Shown: positions 47,438 through 54,979 of the stretch, piece after piece
Layout of the letters: the number at the start of each line of letters is the position of its first letter
Position numbering within the stretch: position 1 is the first letter of the stretch
Source of the DNA: Streptomyces sp. NBC_00523
GTDB taxonomy: Bacteria > Actinomycetota > Actinomycetes > Streptomycetales > Streptomycetaceae
Reading direction: 5' to 3'
Assembly: GCF_036346615.1 (NCBI RefSeq)
Contig: NZ_CP107836.1
Span: forward strand, 124,001 to 188,000
DNA: 64,000 nucleotides
Notes under the pieces: generated by a model
What the model saw: only the letters and a program-made list of their open reading frames with translations
Told to the model about the DNA's origin: nothing
Databases searched by the model: none
Translations under genes and position numbers: made by a program

Positions 47438-47751
47438 CGCCGTGGCTGTGCTTCTGGCGGCGGGATTGCTGGAGATCCGGACTCTGGCGAAGCACGCGCC
47501 CGCCGAGAACGGGCTGCCCGACGAGGGAGCCGTGCTGGCGCGTGTCCTGATGATTTCAGAGGTCTGTCCACAGCTTTCCGGTAACTGCCGATGGATCTCG
47601 AACGATGCGGAAACGCCGAGCCGCGCACGCTCTGGCCTGGAGATACTCGTGCTCGGGTGCCGACGCCCGGCACTGGATTCGGGAGAGTCTGCGGGACAGA
47701 GGAAACGAGTACGAGCGGGCCTTGGACGCGGCGTTGAGCGCTGGTGGCTAG
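47364..47751 (+). pseudogene. Frameshifted gene after the Rhs toxin, possible immunity gene
   Basis: Two coding-like stretches in different frames: N-terminal ARLNWRLFKPSGAAASVDAADAVAVLL up to VLMISEVC, then RKRRAAHALAWRYSC, RHWIRESLRDRGNEYERALD ending at TAG 47749-47751. A one-base change near 47566-47570 would join them into a protein of about 128 residues, starting at GTG 47364 or an inner codon. Its place just after the toxin tip suggests a specific immunity protein; this is inferred from position only. The final CTAG touches an IS remnant. Confidence 0.5.
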
Positions 47752-47872
47752 ACCCTGTCGTCACATTCCCGTCTGCCGTGCGACGCCATGCACGCACTCT
47801 CGCCGCGCCGGGCCCAGACCCAAGTACGTCCAGTACGAGGGTCTGGGCCCGGCACGCGAAGGTAGGCGGCAT
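47752..47872. mobile_element. IS-end remnant with a perfect 15-base inverted repeat
   Basis: Directly after the CTAG at 47748-47751 the sequence GACCCTGTCGTCACATTCC resembles the terminal repeat of some IS5-type elements. A perfect dyad with 15-base arms (47807-47821 and 47839-47853, 17-base loop) lies in the middle and may act as a transcription terminator. No transposase is left. Confidence 0.45.
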
Positions 47873-48103
47873 CCGCTGATGATCGGCCGGTGGCCCGGTG
47901 GAAGGGGCCGGATCTGGGGCGGCCCCTACACGGTGCCGCAGATGGTCGTGCTGGCCGGGTCACTGACCCTGCTGCTGCTGACCCGGGCGCTGTGGGCACA
48001 CTTCGGGCTCCTCAACTACGTGCTCGCCCTCGGACTGCCCTACGGGCTGTCCCTGCTCGTACGGCATGTCCAGGTCGACGGCCGCAGCCCGCTGGCGACC
48101 CGC
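47873..48103 (+). pseudogene. Fragment of a small membrane protein from a conjugation-like cluster
   Basis: A piece beginning PLMIGRWPGGRGRIWGGPYTVPQ and containing one or two hydrophobic segments (LAGSLTLLLLTRALWAHF and LNYVLALGLPYGLSLL). It resembles a small membrane protein found beside VirB4-like ATPase genes in Streptomyces, from memory. It has lost its start and is cut by the truncated IS481 end at about 48104. Confidence 0.45.
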
Positions 48104-49039
48104 AGGGTTGTTGACTCGGGTGATCGGGGGTTTGCCTCCGAGTGCGGTGTGGCAGCGGTGGTGGTTGTAAGTGTGGAGGAAGTCTGCCAGGGCCGCTGTG
48201 CGCTCGTCGTTGCTGGTGTAGGGCCGGAGGTAGGCCCATTCGTCTGCGAGGGTGCGGTTGAAGCGTTCGACTTTGCCGTTGGTCTGCGGCCGGTAGGGGC
48301 GGGTGAGTTTGCCGGTCGCGCCGATGTCGGCCAGGGCTTGCTTCCAGGCCAGGCCCTTGCGGTAGGCCCACGCGTTGTCCGTCAGGACACGCTCGATACG
48401 GGTGATGCCCAGGTCGGCGAAGAACGCGGCGGCCCGGGTCAGGAAGGCTGCGCAGGTCGCGACTTTCTCGTCGGCGTGGATCTCGGTGTAGGCGAGGCGG
48501 GTGTGGTCGTCGACGGCGGAGTGGAGGTAGTCGAAGCCCATGCCGCGGATCGGCCGGCCGGCTTCGCGGCCGTGCACCTTGTGGCCGCCGCCGTCGGGTA
48601 TCCGGCCCAGTTTCTTGACGTCGACGTGGACGAGCTCGCCGGGGTGCTCGCGTTCGTAGCGGCGGATCACCGAGCCGGTGGGCCGGTCCAGCCAGGCCAG
48701 ACGGTTCAGCCCGTGACGGACCAGAATCCGGTGGACGGTCGAGGCCGGCAGGCCGAGAACGGGGCCGATCCGCGCGGGTCCGAGTTTGCGGGACCGGCGC
48801 AGATCGCAGACGCGGACCTCGATCGCGGCCGCTGTGCGGTGCGGCGTCGTGAATGGCCTGCTGGAGCGGTCGGCCAGGCCCGCCTCGCCCTCGGTCCGCC
48901 ACCGCCGAACCCATTTATGTGCGGTCGCCCGCGAGATCCCCATCTCGGCAGCGACATGGGCGACCGGACGGCCGGACGCGACACGCTCGACCAGCAGACG
49001 CCTCCCGAAGACCGTCAGCCGGGCATTACGGTGGGACAC
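47960..49039 (-). CDS. IS481-family transposase with read-through C-terminus
   Basis: A 359-residue frame. The natural protein (about 311 residues) starts VSHRNARLTVFGRRL and contains HTH regions (AAEMGISRATAHKWV, GLPASTVHRILV) and the catalytic triad (YLHSAVDDHTR, VLTDNAWAY, TNGKVERFNRT). After ITRVNNPAG the frame reads into unrelated DNA for about 50 residues because the element's end was deleted. The catalytic core is intact, so the enzyme could act in trans on other IS481 ends. Confidence 0.88.
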   Translation of the reverse strand: MSHRNARLTVFGRRLLVERVASGRPVAHVAAEMGISRATAHKWVRRWRTEGEAGLADRSSRPFTTPHRTAAAIEVRVCDLRRSRKLGPARIGPVLGLPASTVHRILVRHGLNRLAWLDRPTGSVIRRYEREHPGELVHVDVKKLGRIPDGGGHKVHGREAGRPIRGMGFDYLHSAVDDHTRLAYTEIHADEKVATCAAFLTRAAAFFADLGITRIERVLTDNAWAYRKGLAWKQALADIGATGKLTRPYRPQTNGKVERFNRTLADEWAYLRPYTSNDERTAALADFLHTYNHHRCHTALGGKPPITRVNNPAGRQRAAAVDLDMPYEQGQPVGQSEGEHVVEEPEVCPQRPGQQQQGQ

Positions 49040-49140
49040 GAAGACCTCCGGTGTGGTGCGTTCCTAGACAGCTCCACCACACCGGAGGTCTTCGCCTTTG
49101 ATCAAGACCCCCGTGTCAACAACGCTCGTGATCAATACAC
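48104..49140 (-). mobile_element. IS481-family element, left end truncated
   Basis: The right end is complete: GTGTATTGATCACGAG read inward from the CTAG at 49141-49144. The left end is cut within the last codons of the transposase, around 48104, losing the terminal repeat, and the left CTAG is missing. It is therefore immobile. The flanking CTAG on the right has been reused as target by the IS5-type element. Confidence 0.8.
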
Positions 49141-49159
49141 CTAGGACTTGTCCGGCCGA

Positions 49160-49669
49160 TCATGTACGGAGCCAGATCGCGACGGCCGCCGCGGTGGCGG
49201 TGCCGAGGAAGACGTAGCCGCGCTTGTCGTAGCGAGTGGCGACCGCCCGGAACTGCTTCATGCGATTGATTGCCCGCTCGACGGTGTTGCGCTTTTTGTA
49301 GCGGTCCTCGTCGAAGCTGGGCGGCCGTCCACCGCGTGCGCCTTTGCGCAGTCGGCCTGCCTGGCTGTCACTCTTCTCCGAAATCGTGTGGCGGATGCCC
49401 CGCCGTCGCAGGTACTCGCGGACGGGGCCGTTGCTGTAGGCCCTGTCGGCCGCACGACTGTCGGGCTTCTTGCGTGGTCGCCCCAGGCCCGGTCTAGGGA
49501 CTCGGACCTTCTCCAGCACCGCGACGAACTGGGTGCAGTCAGCTCGCTGACCTGGTGTGACGATCAGGGACAGCAGACGGCAGCGGCCGTCCGCGCTCAG
49601 GTGAAGCTTGCTGGTGAACCCGCCGCGCGAGCGGCCCAGACTCTCGCCTCCAGCACCACCTCCACCAGG
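49160..49669 (-). CDS. IS5-family transposase, second frame (DDE catalytic part)
   Basis: The catalytic portion: RGGFTSKLHLSADGRCRLLSL, RKKPDSRAADRAYSNGPV (DREYD-like region) and the Glu segment RYKKRNTVERAINRMKQFRAVATRYDK. It has no good start of its own and is probably made by ribosomal frameshifting from the first frame, with which it overlaps; the frame is open up to 49891. It ends inside the left terminal repeat region. Confidence 0.85.
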   Translation of the reverse strand, partial: PGGGGAGGESLGRSRGGFTSKLHLSADGRCRLLSLIVTPGQRADCTQFVAVLEKVRVPRPGLGRPRKKPDSRAADRAYSNGPVREYLRRRGIRHTISEKSDSQAGRLRKGARGGRPPSFDEDRYKKRNTVERAINRMKQFRAVATRYDKRGYVFLGTATAAAVAIWLRT

Positions 49670-50091
49670 CGGGCGTGCAGACTCTGCCACGGCGCTTCGT
49701 CCTGGTGTTCTGGCTCCTCGGCCCCCTTTGAGCCGGGCGTCGGCGGTGGGTCGATGCGAGCGCCCGCCGCATGCTGATGCGCCCGCACGACGGTGGAGTC
49801 GACCGAGATGTCCCAGTCGATCTCGCCTGCTGCATCGGCTGCGGCCTGGACCTGCTGGAGGAGACGTTCCCAGGTACCGTCCGCCGACCACAGGCGGTGG
49901 CGTTCATAGACGGTCTTCCACGGACCGAACCGTTCAGGCAGGTCACGCCACTGCACGCCGGTCCGCACCCGGTGCAGGATCCCGTCGATCACCTGCCGGT
50001 GATCCCGCCACCTGCCGCAGCGCCGGTTGCTGGCCGGCAGGAGCGGCCGCAGCCGTTCCCACTCGGCATCACTCAAATCACCCCGCGCCAT
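49597..50091 (-). CDS. IS5-family transposase, first frame (DUF4096 part)
   Basis: A 164-residue N-terminal part beginning MARGDLSDAEWERLRPLLP with QVIDGILHRVRTGVQWRDLPERFGPWKTVYERHRLW (DUF4096) and the first catalytic Asp in DWDISVDSTVVRAHQHAAG. It shares about 70-100 bases with the second frame, the usual arrangement for expression by programmed frameshifting. It starts 31 bases after the S1 gene's stop, so the two genes may share a transcript. Confidence 0.88.
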   Translation of the reverse strand: MARGDLSDAEWERLRPLLPASNRRCGRWRDHRQVIDGILHRVRTGVQWRDLPERFGPWKTVYERHRLWSADGTWERLLQQVQAAADAAGEIDWDISVDSTVVRAHQHAAGARIDPPPTPGSKGAEEPEHQDEAPWQSLHARLVEVVLEARVWAARAAGSPASFT

Positions 50092-50122
50092 GCTCCATTC
50101 AACGGCTGGAGCACGCCGGCCG

Positions 50123-50704
50123 TCACGCGGTCGGCACGACACCTTCGCGCTGGGCGTTCTTCGGCCTGGAAAGACAGATTCGGCGGGTCGGCAGGTCGAT
50201 TTCCGTGACGATGACGGTGATCTCCTCTCCGGCCTCCAAGTCCTCCACTGGACTCGCTGCGGGCCGACCGTCGATCTCTATGGAGGGGAGCAGCCCGACG
50301 AACCCGTCTCCGAGCTCGACGAAGACGCCGATGGGAGCGGTCTTCTTCACCGTCCCGCGGATTTCCTGACCCACCGTGCGGTCGGCGAAAGCCCGCAGGG
50401 GCTCGGGCTCCAGCGCCTTCAAGGACAGTCTGGCCTCCGCGTGGTAGGTGTCGAACTGGAGGAACTCGCACGAGACCCGCTGGCCTGCGTGAACGACATC
50501 GGTGGGGGCGTCGATGTGCCGCCAGGACAGTTCGGGGATGACGATGAGCCCGACACCGGGGAAGAGGGGATGGGCAGGTCCGTCGTCCAGGGCCACGAAG
50601 ACCCCGAACCGCTCGATCGCCGCAACGGTCCCAGACAAGATGTCGCCGCTGTGCAAGGTCTCCAAAAATGCCCAGAGTTCCGGGCTCTCCGACTGCCAGT
50701 CCAT
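50123..50704 (-). CDS. Tandem S1-domain RNA-binding protein carried by the IS5 element
   Basis: A 193-residue protein with two S1 domains. The first (about 20-85) shows GDILSGTVAAIERFGVFVAL, the second (110-180) GQEIRGTVKKTAPIGVFVELGDGFVGLLP and ends ITVIVTEIDLPTRRICLS, the standard S1 strands. S1 domains bind single-stranded RNA; stand-alone tandem S1 proteins occur in Streptomyces with unknown roles. ATG 50704 begins MDWQSESPELW. It lies between the transposase and the right terminal repeat, and is therefore cargo of the element. A role in transposase mRNA control or frameshifting is speculation. Confidence 0.88.
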   Translation of the reverse strand: MDWQSESPELWAFLETLHSGDILSGTVAAIERFGVFVALDDGPAHPLFPGVGLIVIPELSWRHIDAPTDVVHAGQRVSCEFLQFDTYHAEARLSLKALEPEPLRAFADRTVGQEIRGTVKKTAPIGVFVELGDGFVGLLPSIEIDGRPAASPVEDLEAGEEITVIVTEIDLPTRRICLSRPKNAQREGVVPTA

Positions 50705-50978
50705 ACCGTCACCCTGGCACACGACATCGTGGGCCGACCATGCCCTCGACAGACTCAAACCCCGCCGTGCCCCAGCAACCGGAACCATGATCGGCCGGAC
50801 AAGTCCTAGTCACGGGTGTGCGGACGTCAAACTGTCCTTCGACAGTGAAGTTAGTCGTGTGCAGCCCGCTGACCTGGAACGACCAGGTTGAATGTCAACG
50901 AAACTGCTTGTCTGACAGGCCGCCAGACGACACGACGAACCACCCGCCCAGATTTAACAGGACCGCAGCATCCTCGGT

Positions 50979-51989
50979 TCAGCCATCGAAGGGAGAAGGA
51001 TCCACCTCGGGTGGGACGGTTGCTGTGGCCAGGGCGGCCAGGTCCGGGTTGATTAGACCGCTGAGATCGCGGAGATCGAGCGTGGCGGTGCCGATGCCGC
51101 AGCCGTAGGCGAAGAGGTAGTACGGGGGAAAGTCGACAACGAGTTGACCGCCGTACTGGAAGCCCATCTCCATGTGCTTCTGATAGCTGCTGGGCGTGAC
51201 CGTTCCTTGGGACGTCTGGCCGCCAGCGAGGAGGGTTTTCGCGTCCGTGGTGCAGGAGCCGCTGTTCATGTCCCTGATCTTCGGGGCGATCAGCCTGGCC
51301 AGCCTGGTGGCACCTGCGGTCTGCCGGGCGGCGGGAAGAAGGATCTGGTCCCTGTCCAGGATTGTCCAGGTGTCCGTGTCGATGTTGATCCAGTCGTCGA
51401 TCACTCCACCGTGGTTGCCGCCCACAAATTCCTCGCCGGTAAACTGGATCACGGCCAGCCGACCGACCTGGTTGATCCTGGGCAGCTCGGAGAGGGTGAA
51501 GGCCGCGCCGGCCACGTCAGACCTGGTCTCGTCGACGGCGGCGAGGAAGCCCTTGACTTCATGGTCGAGGCGACTCTTGATCTCCGAGTTGAGCGCATCG
51601 ACGGCCGGGTTCGCCGACCAGAAGACCGGCAGGGACGCGTCGACCTTGTACTGGACGCCTTCCCTTCCGGTTCCACTACGCGTGACCTGGGTGGTGCAGA
51701 TGCGCCAGGTGGCGGTGGAAAACAGGAGCTCGACCTTCGGCGGGGGGACGGTGACCACGTTCGGTGCGGCGGCGCACCAGGCGGACGGCTTGTCGCTGGT
51801 CGGGCTGGGGCTCGGTGCGGCCGTGGATCTCGCCGGGGTGTGGGTGGTCGCGACGGCGTGCGGGGTGGCCGAGTCCGGAGTCCCGGCATCCCATTGTCTC
51901 GCCAGGTACCCGGCGAGCCCGGCCACGATCACGGCGACGACCAGCACCAGCGCCATTCTGCGGTTCGTGCTCATCCTGGCCAGCTTCAT
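50979..51989 (-). CDS. Membrane-anchored exported protein, DUF3298/RsiV-like C-terminus
   Basis: A 336-residue protein with a short cytoplasmic start (MKLARMSTNRR), one transmembrane helix (MALVLVVAVIVAGLAGYLA) and a Ser/Thr/Pro linker to about residue 70, then an external domain. The C-terminal GGQLVVDFPPYYLFAYGCG resembles the end of DUF3298 (RsiV-type) domains. First-listed of three same-strand genes (50979-53377) with tight spacing, transcribed right to left. Function unknown. Confidence 0.62.
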   Translation of the reverse strand: MKLARMSTNRRMALVLVVAVIVAGLAGYLARQWDAGTPDSATPHAVATTHTPARSTAAPSPSPTSDKPSAWCAAAPNVVTVPPPKVELLFSTATWRICTTQVTRSGTGREGVQYKVDASLPVFWSANPAVDALNSEIKSRLDHEVKGFLAAVDETRSDVAGAAFTLSELPRINQVGRLAVIQFTGEEFVGGNHGGVIDDWINIDTDTWTILDRDQILLPAARQTAGATRLARLIAPKIRDMNSGSCTTDAKTLLAGGQTSQGTVTPSSYQKHMEMGFQYGGQLVVDFPPYYLFAYGCGIGTATLDLRDLSGLINPDLAALATATVPPEVDPSPFDG

Positions 51990-52000
51990 CCACTTCCCAC

Positions 52001-52927
52001 CTACTGCGCCGTGGCCGCGGTGCCCTGGGCCAGCGTGACCGTGCAGGGCGTGCCGCACATCGCGTCCATCGCCTTCGCGCGGCTGGTGACGGCGAAGGCA
52101 CCGTCCTGACTGTTCGGGGCGACTGCCTGGTCGTAAGCAGAGGCGAATCCCCTGGTGTGAAACGGCTGGGATCCGTTGGTCACTGTCTGTGTGGTGTGCT
52201 CGCCGTCAATGACCAGGTCGAGCGCGAGATCGTAGGTGACATCCCACTTGACGGTCTGCAGGGTGAAGCCGAAGTTCACGATCTCCCCCTCCTTGACGGA
52301 GACCGAGTGGTCGTCGAAGTAGCGGGCGCCGAACGCTTTCTCCTCGGGATCGGCGTTCCGGGGGACGGGGACTGGTTCGTCGAGGTTGAACCCGATCTTG
52401 ATGTTGGTGTCCTCGCCCTGGGACGGATAGACGAGCAGGCTCCCGCCCTGCGTCGGGGTGACCTTGCTGCGGACCTTGATGTGGATGCCCGTGATGTCGA
52501 CGGTGTGGCTGCGGTTGCCCTCCAGAGTCACCAGCGTGGTCGTCTCGTGGGTGTCCACCTTGCCGGACCGCTTCGACATGAGCTCGGCCATCTGGTCGAA
52601 GTAGAGCGTCTGTCCGGCGCTCAGCAGCCTTTCAGGGAAGTACCACGCCCCGTTGTGGTTCACGACGCTGTCTTTGGTTTGGACCGTGACACGCAGCGGC
52701 GGGCCACTGGCAAACGTGTCCCTGACATCCGGGTTCCCGGGGAGGTAGACCGCGCCGAAGGCGACGACCATGGCGAACGCTATCGCACCGGACCATTTCA
52801 CCTTGAGGGAGATGTTCTTCTGGTTGTAGTTGTTCGTGACATGTGCATCGCGCCCAGCCAGGGTGTTGACACTCCCCTTGCCAGAGCGGACCTGCTGATG
52901 CACCGATCGGCGGTCCCCATCACCCAC
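52001..52927 (-). CDS. Membrane-anchored hypothetical protein with a repeated Gly/Asn motif
   Basis: A 308-residue protein: a short N-terminal motif (VRSGKGSVNTLAGRDAHVTNNYNQKN), one transmembrane helix (WSGAIAFAMVVAFGAVYL, about 45-62), then an external beta-rich domain. The motif resembles two in the upstream gene (VTAGRDSENIVARGD and VKSGRRSRNIVAGGN). GTG 52927 with GGAGAGGGAG upstream is preferred to TTG 52930. Six bases separate it from the upstream gene's stop. Family not recognised. Confidence 0.6.
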   Translation of the reverse strand: MGDGDRRSVHQQVRSGKGSVNTLAGRDAHVTNNYNQKNISLKVKWSGAIAFAMVVAFGAVYLPGNPDVRDTFASGPPLRVTVQTKDSVVNHNGAWYFPERLLSAGQTLYFDQMAELMSKRSGKVDTHETTTLVTLEGNRSHTVDITGIHIKVRSKVTPTQGGSLLVYPSQGEDTNIKIGFNLDEPVPVPRNADPEEKAFGARYFDDHSVSVKEGEIVNFGFTLQTVKWDVTYDLALDLVIDGEHTTQTVTNGSQPFHTRGFASAYDQAVAPNSQDGAFAVTSRAKAMDAMCGTPCTVTLAQGTAATAQ

Positions 52928-52933
52928 CAACTG

Positions 52934-53377
52934 CTACTCCCTCTCCTCCGGAGAGAGCGCGACGTTTCCGCCGGCCACGATGTTCCGGCTGCGTCGGCCG
53001 GACTTCACACGCTGATCGAGGGGCGCCGCCGGCCTGTTTCGCCCGGCCGGCCCCGGCGCGCCTGTGCCGGCGGCGCTGATGTCCCCGCGGGCCACAATGT
53101 TCTCGCTGTCCCGGCCCGCGGTGACCTCCTGCCTGTCGGTCGAGGTCGGGTCGGTCCCGGGCGTGCTGCTGCCGCGGACCCACTCGAAGGCGCTGGCTGC
53201 CAAGCCGCTGAGGAACACGGCAACCACCATCGCCACGGTCCACCGATCACTGTCGTCTCGCGGGGTCCAGGAGAACCTGAGCGTCATAACTACCGTCGTG
53301 CTGCCCGCGAAGACTAGGACCGGGACCGCCAGCCGCCACGCCACCGACCGCCAAGACCTTGTGCCAAGGTCACTCAT
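52934..53377 (-). CDS. Two-helix membrane protein with twin Gly/Asn motifs
   Basis: A 147-residue protein: two transmembrane helices (SVAWRLAVPVLVFAGSTTVV and WTVAMVVAVFLSGLAASAF) followed by a cytoplasmic tail with two copies of a motif (residues about 91-106, VTAGRDSENIVARGD, and 124-138, VKSGRRSRNIVAGGN). Related motifs in other bacteria can act as amyloid-type signalling tags; that is only a resemblance here. It heads the three-gene unit. ATG 53377 gives MSDLGTRSW. Confidence 0.58.
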   Translation of the reverse strand: MSDLGTRSWRSVAWRLAVPVLVFAGSTTVVMTLRFSWTPRDDSDRWTVAMVVAVFLSGLAASAFEWVRGSSTPGTDPTSTDRQEVTAGRDSENIVARGDISAAGTGAPGPAGRNRPAAPLDQRVKSGRRSRNIVAGGNVALSPEERE

Positions 53378-53427
53378 GTGGTCAATGCTCCCACGGCCCA
53401 AGCGAGTTGAACAGTTGAACATGCGAG

Positions 53428-53459
53428 GGACTCACATCGCCGCTTCGCGCGGTGAGCAC
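53428..53459 (+). repeat. Single CRISPR-repeat-like palindrome
   Basis: The last 18 bases, from GCTTCGCGCGG to GAGCAC, match the 3' part of the type I-E repeat at 41182-41516 except for one inserted and one changed base; the first part (CTCACATCGCC) is also similar. It is alone: no second repeat lies 61 bases away on either side. It may be a relic of a second array or a chance hairpin. Confidence 0.3.
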
Positions 53460-53679
53460 CTCCCGCCCCGTCGCCGAGGCACTCCACCCATGCTTCACAG
53501 GCGCAAGTCGCACGCCGTGCACGCCACCCAGGCCCGCCACGTGCGACGTACAGAACCGAGCACCCAATGCGTGGTATTGGTAGGGGCCAACCCGATGGCA
53601 TGCCCACCCGCCCCAGCGAGTCGCCGACCCTTGACCGTGGCCCAGCTCAGCCTGAACCGCTCCGGGATCGGTGGAGGCT

Positions 53680-54612
53680 CTATGCGTTGGCTCCAGCCGC
53701 CGGTTGGGGCTGGTGTTGAGCGTAGTAGTTGGTCTCGTGCTCGTGGGGCGGGATGCTCCCAATCGCGGTGTGGAGACGCTGGTTGTTGAACCATTCGACC
53801 CATTCGGCAGTCGCGAGCTCGACGTCGGGCAGGCCGTGCCAGGGCTTGCGAGGCTTGATCAGCTCGGTCTTGTAGAGGCCGATCTGGGACTCCATGAGGG
53901 CATTGTCCAGGGCATCGCCGACGGTGCCGATCGAGGCGTCGATGCCGGCCTCTAGGAGGTGGGCGGTGAAGGCGAACGACGTGTACTGACTGCCCGCATC
54001 GGAATGATGTATCAGCCCAGGTCCGGCCGTGTTCCCGGCTCGGTCGCGGAGCCATAACGCCATGTCGAGAGCGTCCAGGACAAGCTTGGCCCGCTTGCTG
54101 GTGGCCGCGGACCAGCCGACGATCGCCCGGGAGAACACGTCGACGACGAAGGCGACGTAGACGATCCCGGACCAGGTGGCCACGTAGGTGAAATCAGCGA
54201 CCCACCGCTCGTTCGGACGCAAGGCGGTGAAGTCGCGTCCCAGCAGGTCATCTGCCCTGTCGTGGCCGTCGTCACGAACGGTGGTACGGATGCCACGGCC
54301 CCGGCGGACGCCCTGCAGACCGAGGTCGCGCATCAGCCGGGCAACCGTGCAGCGTGCCACCGGTATGCCTTCGCGGTGCAGCTGTCTCCAGACCTTCCGC
54401 ACCCCATAGACGCTGAAATTGTCGGCGTGGACCCGGCTGATCTGCGTCTTCAGCTCCGCATCCCGCACCGACCGTGCACTGGGCGCCCGCTTCCTGGCGG
54501 CGTAGTAGGTGCTCGTCGCGATCTTCAGTCCGTGGCTGGTGAGGACTCTGCAGATCGGCTCGACCCCGAACACCTGCCGGTGCTCGTCGATAAACGCTAC
54601 GAGCGCTTCGAC
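53680..54612 (-). CDS. IS3-family transposase OrfB
   Basis: DDE integrase region: ADFTYVATWSGIVYVAFVVD (Asp), GLIHHSDAGSQYTS (Asp) and DALDNALMESQIGLYKTEL (Glu), preceded by an HTH_21 segment (VYGVRKVWRQLHREG). No start codon is well placed, so it is probably made as an OrfAB fusion by -1 frameshifting near 54600; the frame given starts at the overlap. The stop lies in the left terminal repeat. Confidence 0.9.
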   Translation of the reverse strand, partial: VEALVAFIDEHRQVFGVEPICRVLTSHGLKIATSTYYAARKRAPSARSVRDAELKTQISRVHADNFSVYGVRKVWRQLHREGIPVARCTVARLMRDLGLQGVRRGRGIRTTVRDDGHDRADDLLGRDFTALRPNERWVADFTYVATWSGIVYVAFVVDVFSRAIVGWSAATSKRAKLVLDALDMALWLRDRAGNTAGPGLIHHSDAGSQYTSFAFTAHLLEAGIDASIGTVGDALDNALMESQIGLYKTELIKPRKPWHGLPDVELATAEWVEWFNNQRLHTAIGSIPPHEHETNYYAQHQPQPAAGANA

Positions 54613-54923
54613 GGCCGGTCGAGCTCGGCCGCGAAGAAAGCCGAGGCCGCCCTGAGGATCTCGTTCGCCCTCCGCAGCTCGGCGTTCTCGGCCTTCAGCC
54701 GCTTGATCTCCGCGACCTCCTCCGAGGTCACACCCCGGCGATGGCCGGCGTCGACCTGAGCCTTGCGGACCCAGGTCCGCACCGTCTCGGCGGCACCGAT
54801 GCCCAGCTTCGCGGCGACCGCCTTCATCGCGGCCCACTCAGTCGGGTAGTTGGGGCGGATCTCCGCGACCATGCGCACCGCACGCTCACGAAGCTCGGCA
54901 GGGTAAGGGGAAGGACGGGCCAT
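54597..54923 (-). CDS. IS3-family transposase OrfA
   Basis: A 108-residue protein, MARPSPYPAELRERAVRMV, with a HTH (KLGIGAAETVRTWVRKAQ) and a leucine-rich coiled coil (EIKRLKAENAELRRANEILR) ending FFAAELDRPSKRS at the overlap with orfB. Confidence 0.93.
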   Translation of the reverse strand: MARPSPYPAELRERAVRMVAEIRPNYPTEWAAMKAVAAKLGIGAAETVRTWVRKAQVDAGHRRGVTSEEVAEIKRLKAENAELRRANEILRAASAFFAAELDRPSKRS

Positions 54924-54979
54924 GAACTCGATCCTCTCTCAGGGAATCGAGCCTCCAACAGACCCGGAGCGGTTCAGCC

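Larger units (their letters stand above)
49144..50806 (-). mobile_element. IS5-family element carrying an S1-domain passenger gene
   Basis: Perfect 21-base terminal inverted repeats (49144-49164 and 50786-50806; outer end GGACTTGTCC) enclose a two-frame IS5-type transposase and an S1-domain gene. The flanking TA on both sides (49142-49143, 50807-50808) is a target duplication typical of the family. At 1663 bases it is roughly 700 longer than a usual two-frame IS5 element; the excess is the passenger gene. It was inserted exactly into the CTAG next to the older IS481 copy. Confidence 0.85.
53653..54976 (-). mobile_element. Intact IS3-family insertion sequence
   Basis: A 1324-base element with inverted repeats of about 28 bases (53653-53680 and 54949-54976: TGAACCGCTCCGGG at the ends, then GGAGGCTC), flanked by a 3-bp direct repeat GCC (53650-53652 and 54977-54979). 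Intact ends, target duplication and open orfA/orfB suggest a recent insertion. It lies between the three-gene membrane module and 55 kb. Confidence 0.93.

Noticed and set aside
47752..47879. Extension of the possible immunity gene to 47879
   Set aside because: Codons beyond 47751 in that frame read through an IS remnant and a hairpin; the other frame stops cleanly at TAG 47749-47751.
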